Shown here one piece after another: positions 6,873 through 12,714 of a stretch of 13,392 nt of DNA (the first letter of the stretch is position 1; each line of letters opens with the position of its first letter). The translations under genes and the position numbers were made by a program. The notes below the pieces were generated by a model. That model saw only the letters and a program-made list of their open reading frames with translations, was not told the origin of the DNA and ran no database searches. The DNA is from Peptococcaceae bacterium (lineage in GTDB: Bacteria > Bacillota > DSM-521 > Neomoorellales > Neomoorellaceae): NCBI GenBank assembly GCA_003509545.1, contig DOLC01000042.1:1-13392 (forward strand), in the 5' to 3' direction.

Positions 6873-8012
6873 TTGCGGATAGCCTTTTTTTCCGACAGCT
6901 ACCTTCCATACCGCAGCGGCGTCGTTCGCTCCATCGCGACCTTCACGTGGGAGTTGAGACGGGCGGGACACGAGGTGTTTATTTTTGCTCCCAGCTATGG
7001 GGCTTCCGGACCGGAAGAGCACATCTATCGCTTCCCTTCCGTACGGGCCCCTAATTTTAAAGAATTCGCCCTGGCCATTCCCTGGGCCCCCCGGCTCGGG
7101 AAACTGCTCGCGAGGCTTGGGCCGGATGTAATCCACGTCCATTCGCCTTTTATGGTGGGCAGGCTGGGGGCGGGGGCGGCGCGGAAGCTTAAGCTGCCCT
7201 TGGTTTTTACCTACCACACCCTCTATGACCAGTACGCCCACTACTTCCCCCTGGCCCCCGGATTAGCCCGAAAGGTTGTCCGGTGGTATGCCGTAAACTT
7301 TTGCAACCGGTGTAACCTGGTCATAGCTCCTACAACGGAAATAGCCTCTTTTCTGCGGGAGAACGGTGTTAAGACCAGGATTGAACCCCTGCCCACGGGG
7401 ATTGTGGTGGAAGAGTATCAAAGGGCCGACCCCGGCTGGCTGCGCCGCAAGATCGGGTTAGGGGAGGAGAAGGTCGTCCTCCTCCACGTGGGCCGTCTAG
7501 GCAAAGAGAAAAACCTGGATTTTCTTTTGCGGTGTTTTGCCCGCCTGCGGCAGGCTACCCCCTTTGCCCACCTGGTCCTGGTAGGCAGCGGCCCCCTGGA
7601 AGGGCACCTGCGGGAGGAGGCTCGGCGCCTGGGAGTGTTGGAGGCGGTCCATTTCCTGGGGGCTTTCCCTTTCGAAGACATGCCGAGGGTTTACCGGGGA
7701 GCCGATCTGTTCGTTTTTGCCTCCCTGACCGAAACCCAGGGCCTGGTTATCGCCGAGGCCAAGGCGGCTGGCCTGCCGGTGGTGGCCGTAGCCGCCTACG
7801 GCGTGAAGGAAATGGTGGAACACGGGGCGGACGGTTTTTTGGTGCCACCGGAGGAGGAGGAGTTCACCGCCGCCCTAAAGGAAATAATTCTCGATGGGAA
7901 TTTACGCCGCCGGATGGGTATGAGGGCGGCGGAAAATGCCCGCAAGTTGTCTTCGTCTGCCATGGCCCGGCGGCTGGTAGATCTGTACCGAGAACTGATA
8001 TGCGAGGAGTGA
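6873..8012 (+). CDS. GT4-family glycosyltransferase (diacylglycerol glucosyltransferase-like)
   Basis: Retaining GT-B glycosyltransferase of 379 residues. The N-terminal acceptor domain begins LRIAFFSDSYLPYRSGVV with the glycine-containing first loop, followed by HVHSPFMVGRLG and TYHTLYDQYAHYFP. The C-terminal nucleotide-sugar domain has LLHVGRLGKEKNLDFLL, VLVGSGPLEGHL and the EX7E segment TETQGLVIAEAKAAGLPVV. This N-terminal style is seen in processive and monoglucosyl-diacylglycerol synthases, so glycolipid synthesis at the inner membrane face is the best guess; the substrate is not proven. I place the start at TTG 6873, eight bases after GTGGAGGG (6858-6864). A longer frame overlapping nrdJ would add 18 non-homologous residues. 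The gltX ribosome binding site lies inside its last codons, implying coupling. Confidence 0.88.
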   Translation: MRIAFFSDSYLPYRSGVVRSIATFTWELRRAGHEVFIFAPSYGASGPEEHIYRFPSVRAPNFKEFALAIPWAPRLGKLLARLGPDVIHVHSPFMVGRLGAGAARKLKLPLVFTYHTLYDQYAHYFPLAPGLARKVVRWYAVNFCNRCNLVIAPTTEIASFLRENGVKTRIEPLPTGIVVEEYQRADPGWLRRKIGLGEEKVVLLHVGRLGKEKNLDFLLRCFARLRQATPFAHLVLVGSGPLEGHLREEARRLGVLEAVHFLGAFPFEDMPRVYRGADLFVFASLTETQGLVIAEAKAAGLPVVAVAAYGVKEMVEHGADGFLVPPEEEEFTAALKEIILDGNLRRRMGMRAAENARKLSSSAMARRLVDLYRELICEE

Positions 8013-8018
8013 AGCACA

Positions 8019-9485
8019 TTGTCCGTTCGCGTCCGGTTTGCACCAAGTCCTACGGGAAGTCTACATATAGGTGGAGCCCGTACGGCTCTTTTTAATTGGC
8101 TTTTCGCCCGGCGTCACCAAGGGACCTTTATTTTGCGCATCGACGATACGGACTTGGACCGTTCATCGGAAGAATCCTACCGGTCTATTCTGCGCTCCCT
8201 GGAATGGCTGGGCCTGAATTGGGATGAAGGTCCGTATTTGGAATCTGAACGCCTGGAGCTGTACCGCCGTGCGGCGGAAAAGCTACTGGTTGAGGACAAG
8301 GCATATCTTTGTTATTGTACCCCGGAAGAGCTGGCCGAGCGCCGGCGCGAGGCCCAGGCCAAGGGGTTGGCCCCCATGTACGACCGCCGGTGCCGGTATC
8401 TTACCCCCGATGAGCGCTCCAGGTTGGAAGCCGAGGGCCGGCGGCCCACCATACGGCTGGCGGTGCCCGACACCGGGACTACGGTGGTGTCCGATGTTAT
8501 ACGGGGTGAGGTGGCCTTTGACAACGCCACCATTGATGATTTTATAATTGTTAAGTCCAACAGCATGCCTACCTATAATTTCGCTACCGTGATAGACGAC
8601 CATGAAATGGGGATTACCCATGTTATCCGGGCGGAGGAGCACCTGTCCAACACCCCCAAGCAGATCTTAGTCTTCCAGGCCCTGGGGTATGAACTCCCTG
8701 TTTTCGCCCACGTGCCCATGATCCTCGCGCCGGACCGCAGCAAGTTAAGCAAGAGACACGGGGCCACGTCGGTGGAGGAATATCGCGAGGCGGGCTACCT
8801 GCCGGAGGCCATCATCAATTATCTGGCCCTCCTGGGCTGGTCACCCGAGGGAGAAGAGGAAATCGTGCCCCTGGAGACCATAATAAGCCAATTTTCCCTG
8901 GAAAAGGTTTCCAAAAATGCGGCCATCTATGATACTAAAAAGCTTACGTGGATGAACGGTCACTATCTGAGGGAAGGCGATCTAGACAGGATTACCAGGA
9001 TGGCCCTACCCTTTCTGCAGGCCCGAGGCCTGGTGGCCGATCCTTTGCCGGATAAGAATTATCCCTACGTCCGGGCTGTGGTGGAAGCCGTACGCGACCG
9101 GGTTAAGACCTTAGCGGAAGTGGCAGACGCGGCCAGCTATTTCTTTACCGAGGTAACGGAGTACGAAGAGAAAGGAGTGCGCAAGTTCTTCGCCCGGCCG
9201 GAAGTAGTTGATCTGCTGCAGCAGGCCAAGGAGCGGCTGCAGGAGCTGGAGGCCTTTACCATGGAAACTACGGAAAAGACCTATCGGGATCTGGCCGCGG
9301 AGCTGGATATCCCCGCCGGCCAGCTCATCCATCCCACCCGCCTGGCCGTATCCGGCCGGACCATGGGTCCCGGCCTTTTCGAGATATTAGAGCTTTTGGG
9401 GAAAGAGAGGGTAATTACCCGGCTGGAGCAGGCCATAGCCTGGATAAGGGAGAATATCAAAGGGGCCGACGGGGAGTCAAACTGA
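8019..9485 (+). CDS. gltX: Glutamyl-tRNA synthetase
   Basis: Class I synthetase charging tRNA-Glu, and in bacteria lacking GlnRS also tRNA-Gln, as substrate for the GatCAB amidotransferase. The 488 residues start VRVRFAPSPTGSLHIGGAR, containing the HIGH signature, then LRIDDTD. The KMSKS equivalent is DRSKLSKRHGATS near residue 240. The C-terminal helical anticodon-binding region is complete. The TTG start at 8019 is preceded by GAGGAG (8004-8009), which overlaps the upstream gene's end; the gap is only six bases. tRNA-Gln(CTG) lies 317 bp downstream on the same strand, suggestive of a non-discriminating enzyme, though the sequence alone does not settle this. The stop codon overlaps copy 2 of the 31-bp repeat. 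Confidence 0.97.
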   Translation: MSVRVRFAPSPTGSLHIGGARTALFNWLFARRHQGTFILRIDDTDLDRSSEESYRSILRSLEWLGLNWDEGPYLESERLELYRRAAEKLLVEDKAYLCYCTPEELAERRREAQAKGLAPMYDRRCRYLTPDERSRLEAEGRRPTIRLAVPDTGTTVVSDVIRGEVAFDNATIDDFIIVKSNSMPTYNFATVIDDHEMGITHVIRAEEHLSNTPKQILVFQALGYELPVFAHVPMILAPDRSKLSKRHGATSVEEYREAGYLPEAIINYLALLGWSPEGEEEIVPLETIISQFSLEKVSKNAAIYDTKKLTWMNGHYLREGDLDRITRMALPFLQARGLVADPLPDKNYPYVRAVVEAVRDRVKTLAEVADAASYFFTEVTEYEEKGVRKFFARPEVVDLLQQAKERLQELEAFTMETTEKTYRDLAAELDIPAGQLIHPTRLAVSGRTMGPGLFEILELLGKERVITRLEQAIAWIRENIKGADGESN

Positions 9486-9515
9486 GTTATCCCCACTTTT
9501 TGCAGGGCAGGCCTG
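9485..9515. repeat. 31-bp dispersed repeat, copy 2
   Basis: Same orientation as 815-845, with 30 of 31 bases identical; it begins on the last base of the gltX stop codon. Its last eight bases overlap the left end of the palindromic element that follows (9508 onward). It contains TTATCCCCA, a near DnaA box. Confidence 0.8.
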
Positions 9516-9722
9516 TTTAGGCTTGGAAGCGAGCGAACAAGCTTTCGCGGTAGCCAAACTTAGCGAGGCGAAAGGCGGAGGCAGGCCCGAGGCTTTTGAG
9601 AAGCCAGAGGCCGGCAACTGAGACGGGAGGTCGAATTTGCCGGGAAGCCTGCCGGAGCCTTGAGCCGAGTGCTAGTTTGGCCCGCGAAGGGTTCCGGAGC
9701 GAGCGAAAGCCAAACAGGCCTG
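9508..9722. repeat. MITE-like imperfect palindrome of 215 bp
   Basis: The two ends are imperfect inverted repeats over about 55 bp. CAGGCCTGTTT (9508-9518) matches the complement of AAACAGGCCTG (9712-9722); after a divergent ~23-bp stretch, CTTTCGCGG then GCCAAACTTAGC (9542-9564) matches the complement of GCTAGTTTGGC and CCGCGAAGG (9671-9690) with small gaps. GCGAGCGAA occurs near both ends. The middle also contains short helices (for example GGCTT-TTGAG-AAGCC). No protein is credible in any frame. Options are a miniature inverted-repeat element without transposase or a long transcript-terminating hairpin after gltX. I see no clear target-site duplication. Confidence 0.55.
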
Positions 9723-9757
9723 GGATCAAAACTGGGATACGTCAGGGAGTCAAAGCC

Positions 9758-9786
9758 TTGACGAAGGACGCACGCCGTGGTATCAT
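9758..9786 (+). promoter_or_regulatory. Sigma-A-type promoter of tRNA-Gln
   Basis: TTGACG (9758-9763) and TATCAT (9781-9786) are separated by 17 bp. The predicted start is about 10 bp before the tRNA. Confidence 0.75.
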
Positions 9787-9802
9787 AATTTACGTCGGAC
9801 GC

Positions 9803-9876
9803 TGCGGGATGGTGTAGCGGTAGCACACATGACTCTGGATCATGTTGCCCTGGTTCGAATCCAGGTCCCGCAGCCA
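9803..9876 (+). tRNA. tRNA-Gln (anticodon CTG)
   Basis: A 74-nt cloverleaf with encoded CCA. The acceptor TGCGGGA pairs with TCCCGCA, followed by discriminator G and CCA. The anticodon stem CATGA/TCATG closes the loop CTCTGGA, anticodon CTG at 9835-9837. The T arm reads CCTGG-TTCGAAT-CCAGG. The weak U-A first pair is typical of tRNA-Gln. It reads CAG codons and is the anchor of the decayed region downstream: an integrase relic abuts its terminator. Confidence 0.96.
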
Positions 9877-9888
9877 AAGAGAATCAAG

Positions 9889-9915
9889 GCCTCCCGGTTT
9901 CGGGAGGCTTTAAAA
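9889..9915 (+). terminator. Rho-independent terminator of tRNA-Gln
   Basis: GCCTCCCG (9889-9896) pairs with CGGGAGGC (9901-9908) over a GTTT loop, followed by a TTTAAAATTT tract. It lies 13 bp after the tRNA CCA. Confidence 0.7.
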
Positions 9916-10071
9916 TTTACCTCGTTTGACCCCTATTTGACCCCTACAGGGAAAAAAACACTCGACTGCGGCGGCCTCCAGAAACCTCCTCACCTCCTTG
10001 ACGCTGAACGGGGCCGCTTCCTTTTTCCTCATGGGGGCAGCTCCGTCGCCTCGTTTACGTTCCGATGTGGA
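9910..10071 (-). pseudogene. Tyrosine-recombinase (phage-type integrase) remnant beside tRNA-Gln
   Basis: On the minus strand an open frame reads ERKRGDGAAPMRKKEAAPFS then VKEVRRFLEAA (10062-9970). This is the linker and first helix that open the catalytic domain of phage and ICE integrases (typically P...KKE...LTPEEVRRFLEAA). It then runs directly into a short tail (RGQIGVKRGKF or, in another frame, GVK-stop-GSN) like the extreme C-terminus of such integrases, with the duplicated GGGGTCAAA motif. The whole catalytic core (R, K, HxxR, Y) is therefore missing, along with the N-terminal arm- and core-binding domains. The position, reading towards a tRNA 3' end, is what is expected of an integrase at its attL/attR. 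The family call rests on about 30 residues. Confidence 0.5.
9922..9945. repeat. Short tandem TTTGACCCCTA repeat near the tRNA-Gln 3' side
   Basis: TTTGACCCCTA occurs twice in a row, about 48 bp after the tRNA end, in the last codons of the integrase relic. Such doubled GGGGTCAAA runs are seen at integrase 3' ends (G-V-K / G-S-N codons) and may also be recombinase arm sites. The role is inference. Confidence 0.4.
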
Positions 10072-10095
10072 CTACTTTCTTTAATCTTAAAGCAG

Positions 10096-10161
10096 GTGCT
10101 GGGTATCACTCCGGTTGTAGGCGTGAAGGCTGAAGATGTCTGGAAGAAACTTGGTATTTGA
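10096..10161 (+). pseudogene. C-terminal stub of a probable antitoxin preceding a RelE-like toxin
   Basis: Twenty-one residues, VLGITPVVGVKAEDVWKKLGI and stop, have protein-like composition and overlap the start of the RelE-like fragment that follows, the usual layout of an antitoxin-toxin pair. The frame has no credible N-terminal part: upstream it dissolves into the integrase relic of the opposite strand. The antitoxin family cannot be named from this stub. Confidence 0.35.
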
Positions 10162-10249
10162 GATTATTTTCTCCCCCAAGGCCATAAGGCAGATGAAAAA
10201 GCTTGAGCGGGAAACACAGGTGAGGATCGGCCCTGGACACCAACCCTGA
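10136..10249 (+). pseudogene. RelE/ParE-family toxin, N-terminal fragment
   Basis: The frame from ATG 10136 (or TTG 10151) reads VFEIIFSPKAIRQMKKLERE then TQVRI, the first strand and helix of RelE/ParE-superfamily mRNA interferases or gyrase toxins (typically Y-I-F-S-P-K-A-x-R-Q-L-K-K-L). Homology stops at about 10225, after some 30 of about 90 expected residues, where the sequence switches to an unrelated fragment; a stop follows at 10247-10249. The catalytic C-terminal half is absent, so it must be inactive. It overlaps the antitoxin stub by 3-26 bp depending on start, as in functional modules. Confidence 0.6.
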
Positions 10250-10426
10250 TGGAGTGGCCCTGTGCAATGTAAACGCTTCAGGCCAGCCGGAACCGTGGCC
10301 GGAAGGCTTCAGCATCCCTTACCCCGGCAACCTGGGCAAATACGAAGGAGAATTTCAAGTCATCACTTACCCTAACGGTTTTCTGTACATCAGGGTACCT
10401 GACTTGGGCTATGCTTCCGGCTATTT
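10224..10426 (+). pseudogene. Internal fragment of an unrecognised protein
   Basis: An open frame begins abruptly where the RelE homology ends. It reads ALDTNPDGVALCNVNASGQP, then PWPEGFSIPYPGNLGKYEGE, then VITYPNGFLYIRVPDLGY. The composition (D-x-N-x-D-G, many G, P, Y) suggests an extracytoplasmic or beta-rich protein, but I cannot name a family. There is no start codon with a ribosome binding site and no proper end: at about 10421 the DNA becomes the Walker A region of an ABC ATPase in another frame. I read it as the middle of a gene trimmed on both sides. Confidence 0.35.
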
Positions 10427-10945
10427 TTGGGCCCCAATGGAGCCGGCAAGACCAGCACAATAAATATGCTAACTGGCCTAGCCAGGAACCTCTTGATGCT
10501 GGCCAAGACAACGGGAGCCATTCTGTTCGGGATTGTGAACGCTTTTGTACCGGTCGTTTTCGCCCTTTTTTTAGTCGATCTCTCCGGGGTTAACTGGCTT
10601 CAAGCTATAATGAGCGTTGTCCTGACCGCGGTGACTTCCACTTTTCTGGGCTTGTTTATTGCCGTGTCGGTGAGTGAAGTTTTTGAAGCCCAGACCTTGT
10701 CTAATTTCTTCCGATTTCCCATGGTGTTTCTGTGCGGGTTATTTATTCCGGTAAAAGAATTACCTCTGATTTTGCGGCCATTCTCGTATGCTGCCCCGCT
10801 CACTTACGGAACCGACATATTGAAGTCCGCCATTAATGGTAATGGCCACATGTCGCCTTTTATAAGTTTCCTGGCTCTTATCGGGTTTAGTTTGGCGCTA
10901 TTTGTTTTGAGCACCGGGAACATAAAAAAGAAATGGATTTATTAG
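10421..10945 (+). pseudogene. ABC transporter relic: ATPase Walker A fused in frame to ABC-2 permease C-terminus
   Basis: The frame begins LFLGPNGAGKTSTINMLTGL, an ABC-ATPase phosphate-binding loop. After about 20 residues it continues without a stop into ARNLLMLAKTTGAILFGIVN and the rest of an ABC-2 type permease. The permease part has four hydrophobic segments, with FFRFPMVFLCGLFIPVKELP and PFSYAAPLTYGTDILKSAIN, the conserved end of DrrB/NodJ-type exporters, and a basic tail NIKKKWIY before TAG. The ATPase Q-loop, signature, Walker B and H-loop and the permease N-terminus are missing, as expected if one in-frame deletion joined adjacent ATPase and permease genes. TTG 10427 is only a formal start; no ribosome binding site precedes it. 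The original substrate cannot be told. Confidence 0.75.
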
Positions 10946-11281
10946 GTCAAAGTTTTAGAGCGGTTGCGGAAGACAGACTGTCTCGCCCGCTGGGGAGGGG
11001 AGGAGTTCGTCATACTCCTACCTGATACCGGGGTGTAAGGGGCGGCTATACTCGCAGAGGAGCTGAGGGAGAGGTTGAGCGAAATGGAGATCCCTGGCGT
11101 GGGGCGGGTGACGGCCAGCTTCGGCGTGACGGGCTACCGTCCGGGCGATACGGTGGACACCGTCACGCAGAGGGTTGACAGCGCCCTCTACCGGGCCAAA
11201 GGGAACGGGCGGAACTGCGTTTGCGTAGAAGGGCATGAGAACCACAACCGTTCGGATGTACCTGAGCACATGAAAAATTAA
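10946..11281 (+). pseudogene. GGDEF diguanylate cyclase C-terminal fragment with in-frame stop
   Basis: Directly after the permease stop a frame reads VKVLERLRKTDCLARWGGEE then FVILLPDTGV, containing the GGEEF active site of diguanylate cyclases. A TAA (11036-11038) interrupts it where the family has a codon like Glu or Gln. The same frame resumes GAAILAEELRERL, then VGRVTASFGVTGYRPGD and VDSALYRAKGNGRNCV, the conserved end of the domain. The N-terminal third of the GGDEF domain and any sensor are missing. The single stop plus 5' truncation mark it as dead. A separate restart at 11075 would give only the C-terminal strand-helix part. Confidence 0.8.
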
Positions 11282-11427
11282 AGCAAGGGCCCGGATCTTT
11301 TGGATAGCTTAGCTTGCCCAGAGGAGTTGTAATCCAAAGCGTTGCGGTGGTCTGAATATTTTTTGCTTGAGAGTTTAATTGTATGCATCTTCGCTGTGAA
11401 ATCTCAGAAACAGGCGAGGTGAGTATA

Positions 11428-11897
11428 ATGCATTTAGTCATCCAAGGCCGGAACTTTGAGGTTCCAGAGGTATTCTACCAGTATGCGGAGAAGCGGCTGA
11501 AGAAGCTGGAGAGGCTCCTGGACGATGAAGATATAAGGTCCAGGTGACCGTCTCGGCAAATCGGGGCAGGTACACCGTGGAAGTGACGGTGTTCGTGGAG
11601 GATTATATTCTGCGCGGGGAAGAAACCGCGGAGACCGCACACAGTGCTGTGGACTTGGTGCTGGAGAAGCTCGAGAGGCAAGTGGAGAAGCACAAGACCA
11701 AGCTCATTAAAAAGAAAAGGCTTAAGGGTAGCGAACTAAAGGAAAGGATCGTCAACCAGCAGCCTGAAGAGGAGGAAGCAGAGGAGGGTGAAGACCAAAA
11801 GGTAGTAAAAGTCAAACGCTTCCCCGTAAAGCCCATGAGCGTGGAGAAGGCCGTACTGCAGATGGACCTCCTCGGCCATGACTTCTTCGTTTTTGCC
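11428..11897 (+). pseudogene. hpf: Long-form ribosome hibernation promoting factor, frameshifted and 3'-truncated
   Basis: HPF binds the 30S subunit and dimerises 70S ribosomes at rest. The N-terminal part MHLVIQGRNFEVPEVFYQYA, EKRLKKLERLLDDEDI is followed by a stop at 11545. In the -1 frame the gene continues VQVTVSANRGRYTVEVTVFV, GEETAETAHSAVDLVLEKLE, an acidic linker, and the dimerisation domain VVKVKRFPVKPMSVEKAVLQ then MDLLGHDFFVF. Adding one A to GATATAAGG (11530-11538) would restore E-D-I-K-V-Q-V-T-V-S. After FVF (11894) the family's last ~25 residues (usually ending with a YRR..GNYGLIEP-like motif) are replaced by unrelated sequence before the convergent toxin gene. ATG 11428 has GAGGTGAG just upstream. 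Neither secA nor other usual neighbours are present. Confidence 0.85.
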
Positions 11898-11945
11898 AGC
11901 ACCGATGGAACCGCAACGATCCTGCGTCTCCAGAACCTTTATAGG

Positions 11946-12401
11946 TCACCCGCCCAAGAACAGAGAAGGCTTTGCTTCCGGCACCACTTCGAGCTCTACA
12001 GCGCATAAAGCTTCCCACAGCCGGTCGTCGAAGCAAGCTACCACTACGCGGCCTCTTACGCGTGTCTTCAAGGTTACTGCGGCGGTGAGATGAATGGAAT
12101 CAAAACCCCTAAGGCGGTGTTTTTCGGCCAGTTCCCCGGCAAACCAGGCGAGGGAATCTGATACTTCCAAGGCAAGGTAGCTCGGCCAGTCGTTTTGCAG
12201 AGCAGCGATGACCTGGTGGTAATCCTTTTCCTCCAGTAACCCGTCCCGGAAACCCCGGGCGAGGGCGGCACGTGCTTCTGGATAGGCAACTTTACTGGTG
12301 GCTACCACAGCAGCTTCGTCCACCAACTTGCGCACTATCTCTGAGCCTGGTTCCCGGACGTAGAGCTTCACCAGGGCACTGGTATCCAAGTAGCAGATCA
12401 T
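11946..12401 (-). CDS. vapC: PIN-domain toxin (VapC family)
   Basis: Predicted Mg2+-dependent endoribonuclease of a type II toxin-antitoxin pair; 151 residues, slightly long for the family. Acidic PIN residues are in order: Asp in MICYLDTSALVKLY (residue 6), Glu in YPEARAALARGF, Asp in LRGFDSIHLTAAV, and Asp in VACFDDRLWEAL, so the active site is complete. The ATG start (12401-12399) overlaps the antitoxin stop in an ATGA arrangement, indicating translational coupling. It is the only intact operon in the degraded region. Its stop lies about 50 bp from where hpf homology ends on the other strand, so the two are convergent. The RNA target cannot be inferred. Confidence 0.92.
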   Translation of the reverse strand: MICYLDTSALVKLYVREPGSEIVRKLVDEAAVVATSKVAYPEARAALARGFRDGLLEEKDYHQVIAALQNDWPSYLALEVSDSLAWFAGELAEKHRLRGFDSIHLTAAVTLKTRVRGRVVVACFDDRLWEALCAVELEVVPEAKPSLFLGG

Positions 12402-12664
12402 CGACGGTCCTCTACAACCAAAGCTGCAATAGAAGCAGTACTGCGGATCGCTGGCGGTGAGGCCATTCCTTGTGGCTTCCCTCCACGCCAGGAAACTATT
12501 CCCTGTTCCATCAGGGTCAAAATAGGTAACTGTTCATTATCTCTAATAGGAACCAGCTTAGCAACGGGTATGTTGCGTTCGGTAATAAGGAGGGTTTCCC
12601 CTTGTTTCACGCGCCTGAGGTACTCGCTAAAACGGTTCTTGACCTCTCTGATACCCGCCTCCAT
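12398..12664 (-). CDS. vapB: Phd/YefM-family antitoxin (VapB partner)
   Basis: Eighty-eight residues. The N-terminal DNA-binding half starts MEAGIREVKNRFSEYLRRVK then QGETLLITERNIPVAKLVPI, the classic Phd/YefM fold sequence (x-REV-K-NRFSEYL..V..GE...IT.R..PVA.L.P). The C-terminal tail (LTLMEQGIVSWRGGKPQG and on) is the flexible part that would wrap the toxin. I chose the start at 12664 because AGAGGTGAT (complement of 12670-12677) is well placed. A longer frame back to 12751 would add 29 residues that read through the promoter. It is expected to repress its own promoter, and GTAGCTAC at 12678-12685 is a candidate operator. It overlaps vapC by four bases. Confidence 0.9.
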   Translation of the reverse strand: MEAGIREVKNRFSEYLRRVKQGETLLITERNIPVAKLVPIRDNEQLPILTLMEQGIVSWRGGKPQGMASPPAIRSTASIAALVVEDRR

Positions 12665-12677
12665 AAAATCACCTCTA

Positions 12678-12714
12678 GTAGCTACATTATAGCATAAATG
12701 AGGCCACATTTCAA
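12678..12714 (-). promoter_or_regulatory. vapBC promoter with palindromic operator candidate
   Basis: On the minus strand TTGAAA (12714-12709) and a perfect TATAAT (12691-12686) are 17 bp apart. The 8-bp palindrome GTAGCTAC (12685-12678) starts directly after the -10 box, where antitoxin autorepressors bind. The -35 box lies within the open frame of the truncated integrase on the + strand. Confidence 0.75.

Noticed and set aside
9596..9817. Plus-strand 73-residue frame between gltX and tRNA-Gln
   Set aside because: It overlaps the palindrome, the tRNA promoter and the tRNA start, and has no ribosome binding site or recognisable motif.
9560..9877. Minus-strand frame containing GFEPGQHDPESCV
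   Set aside because: This is antisense translation of tRNA-Gln, a common false gene, continuing through the palindromic element.
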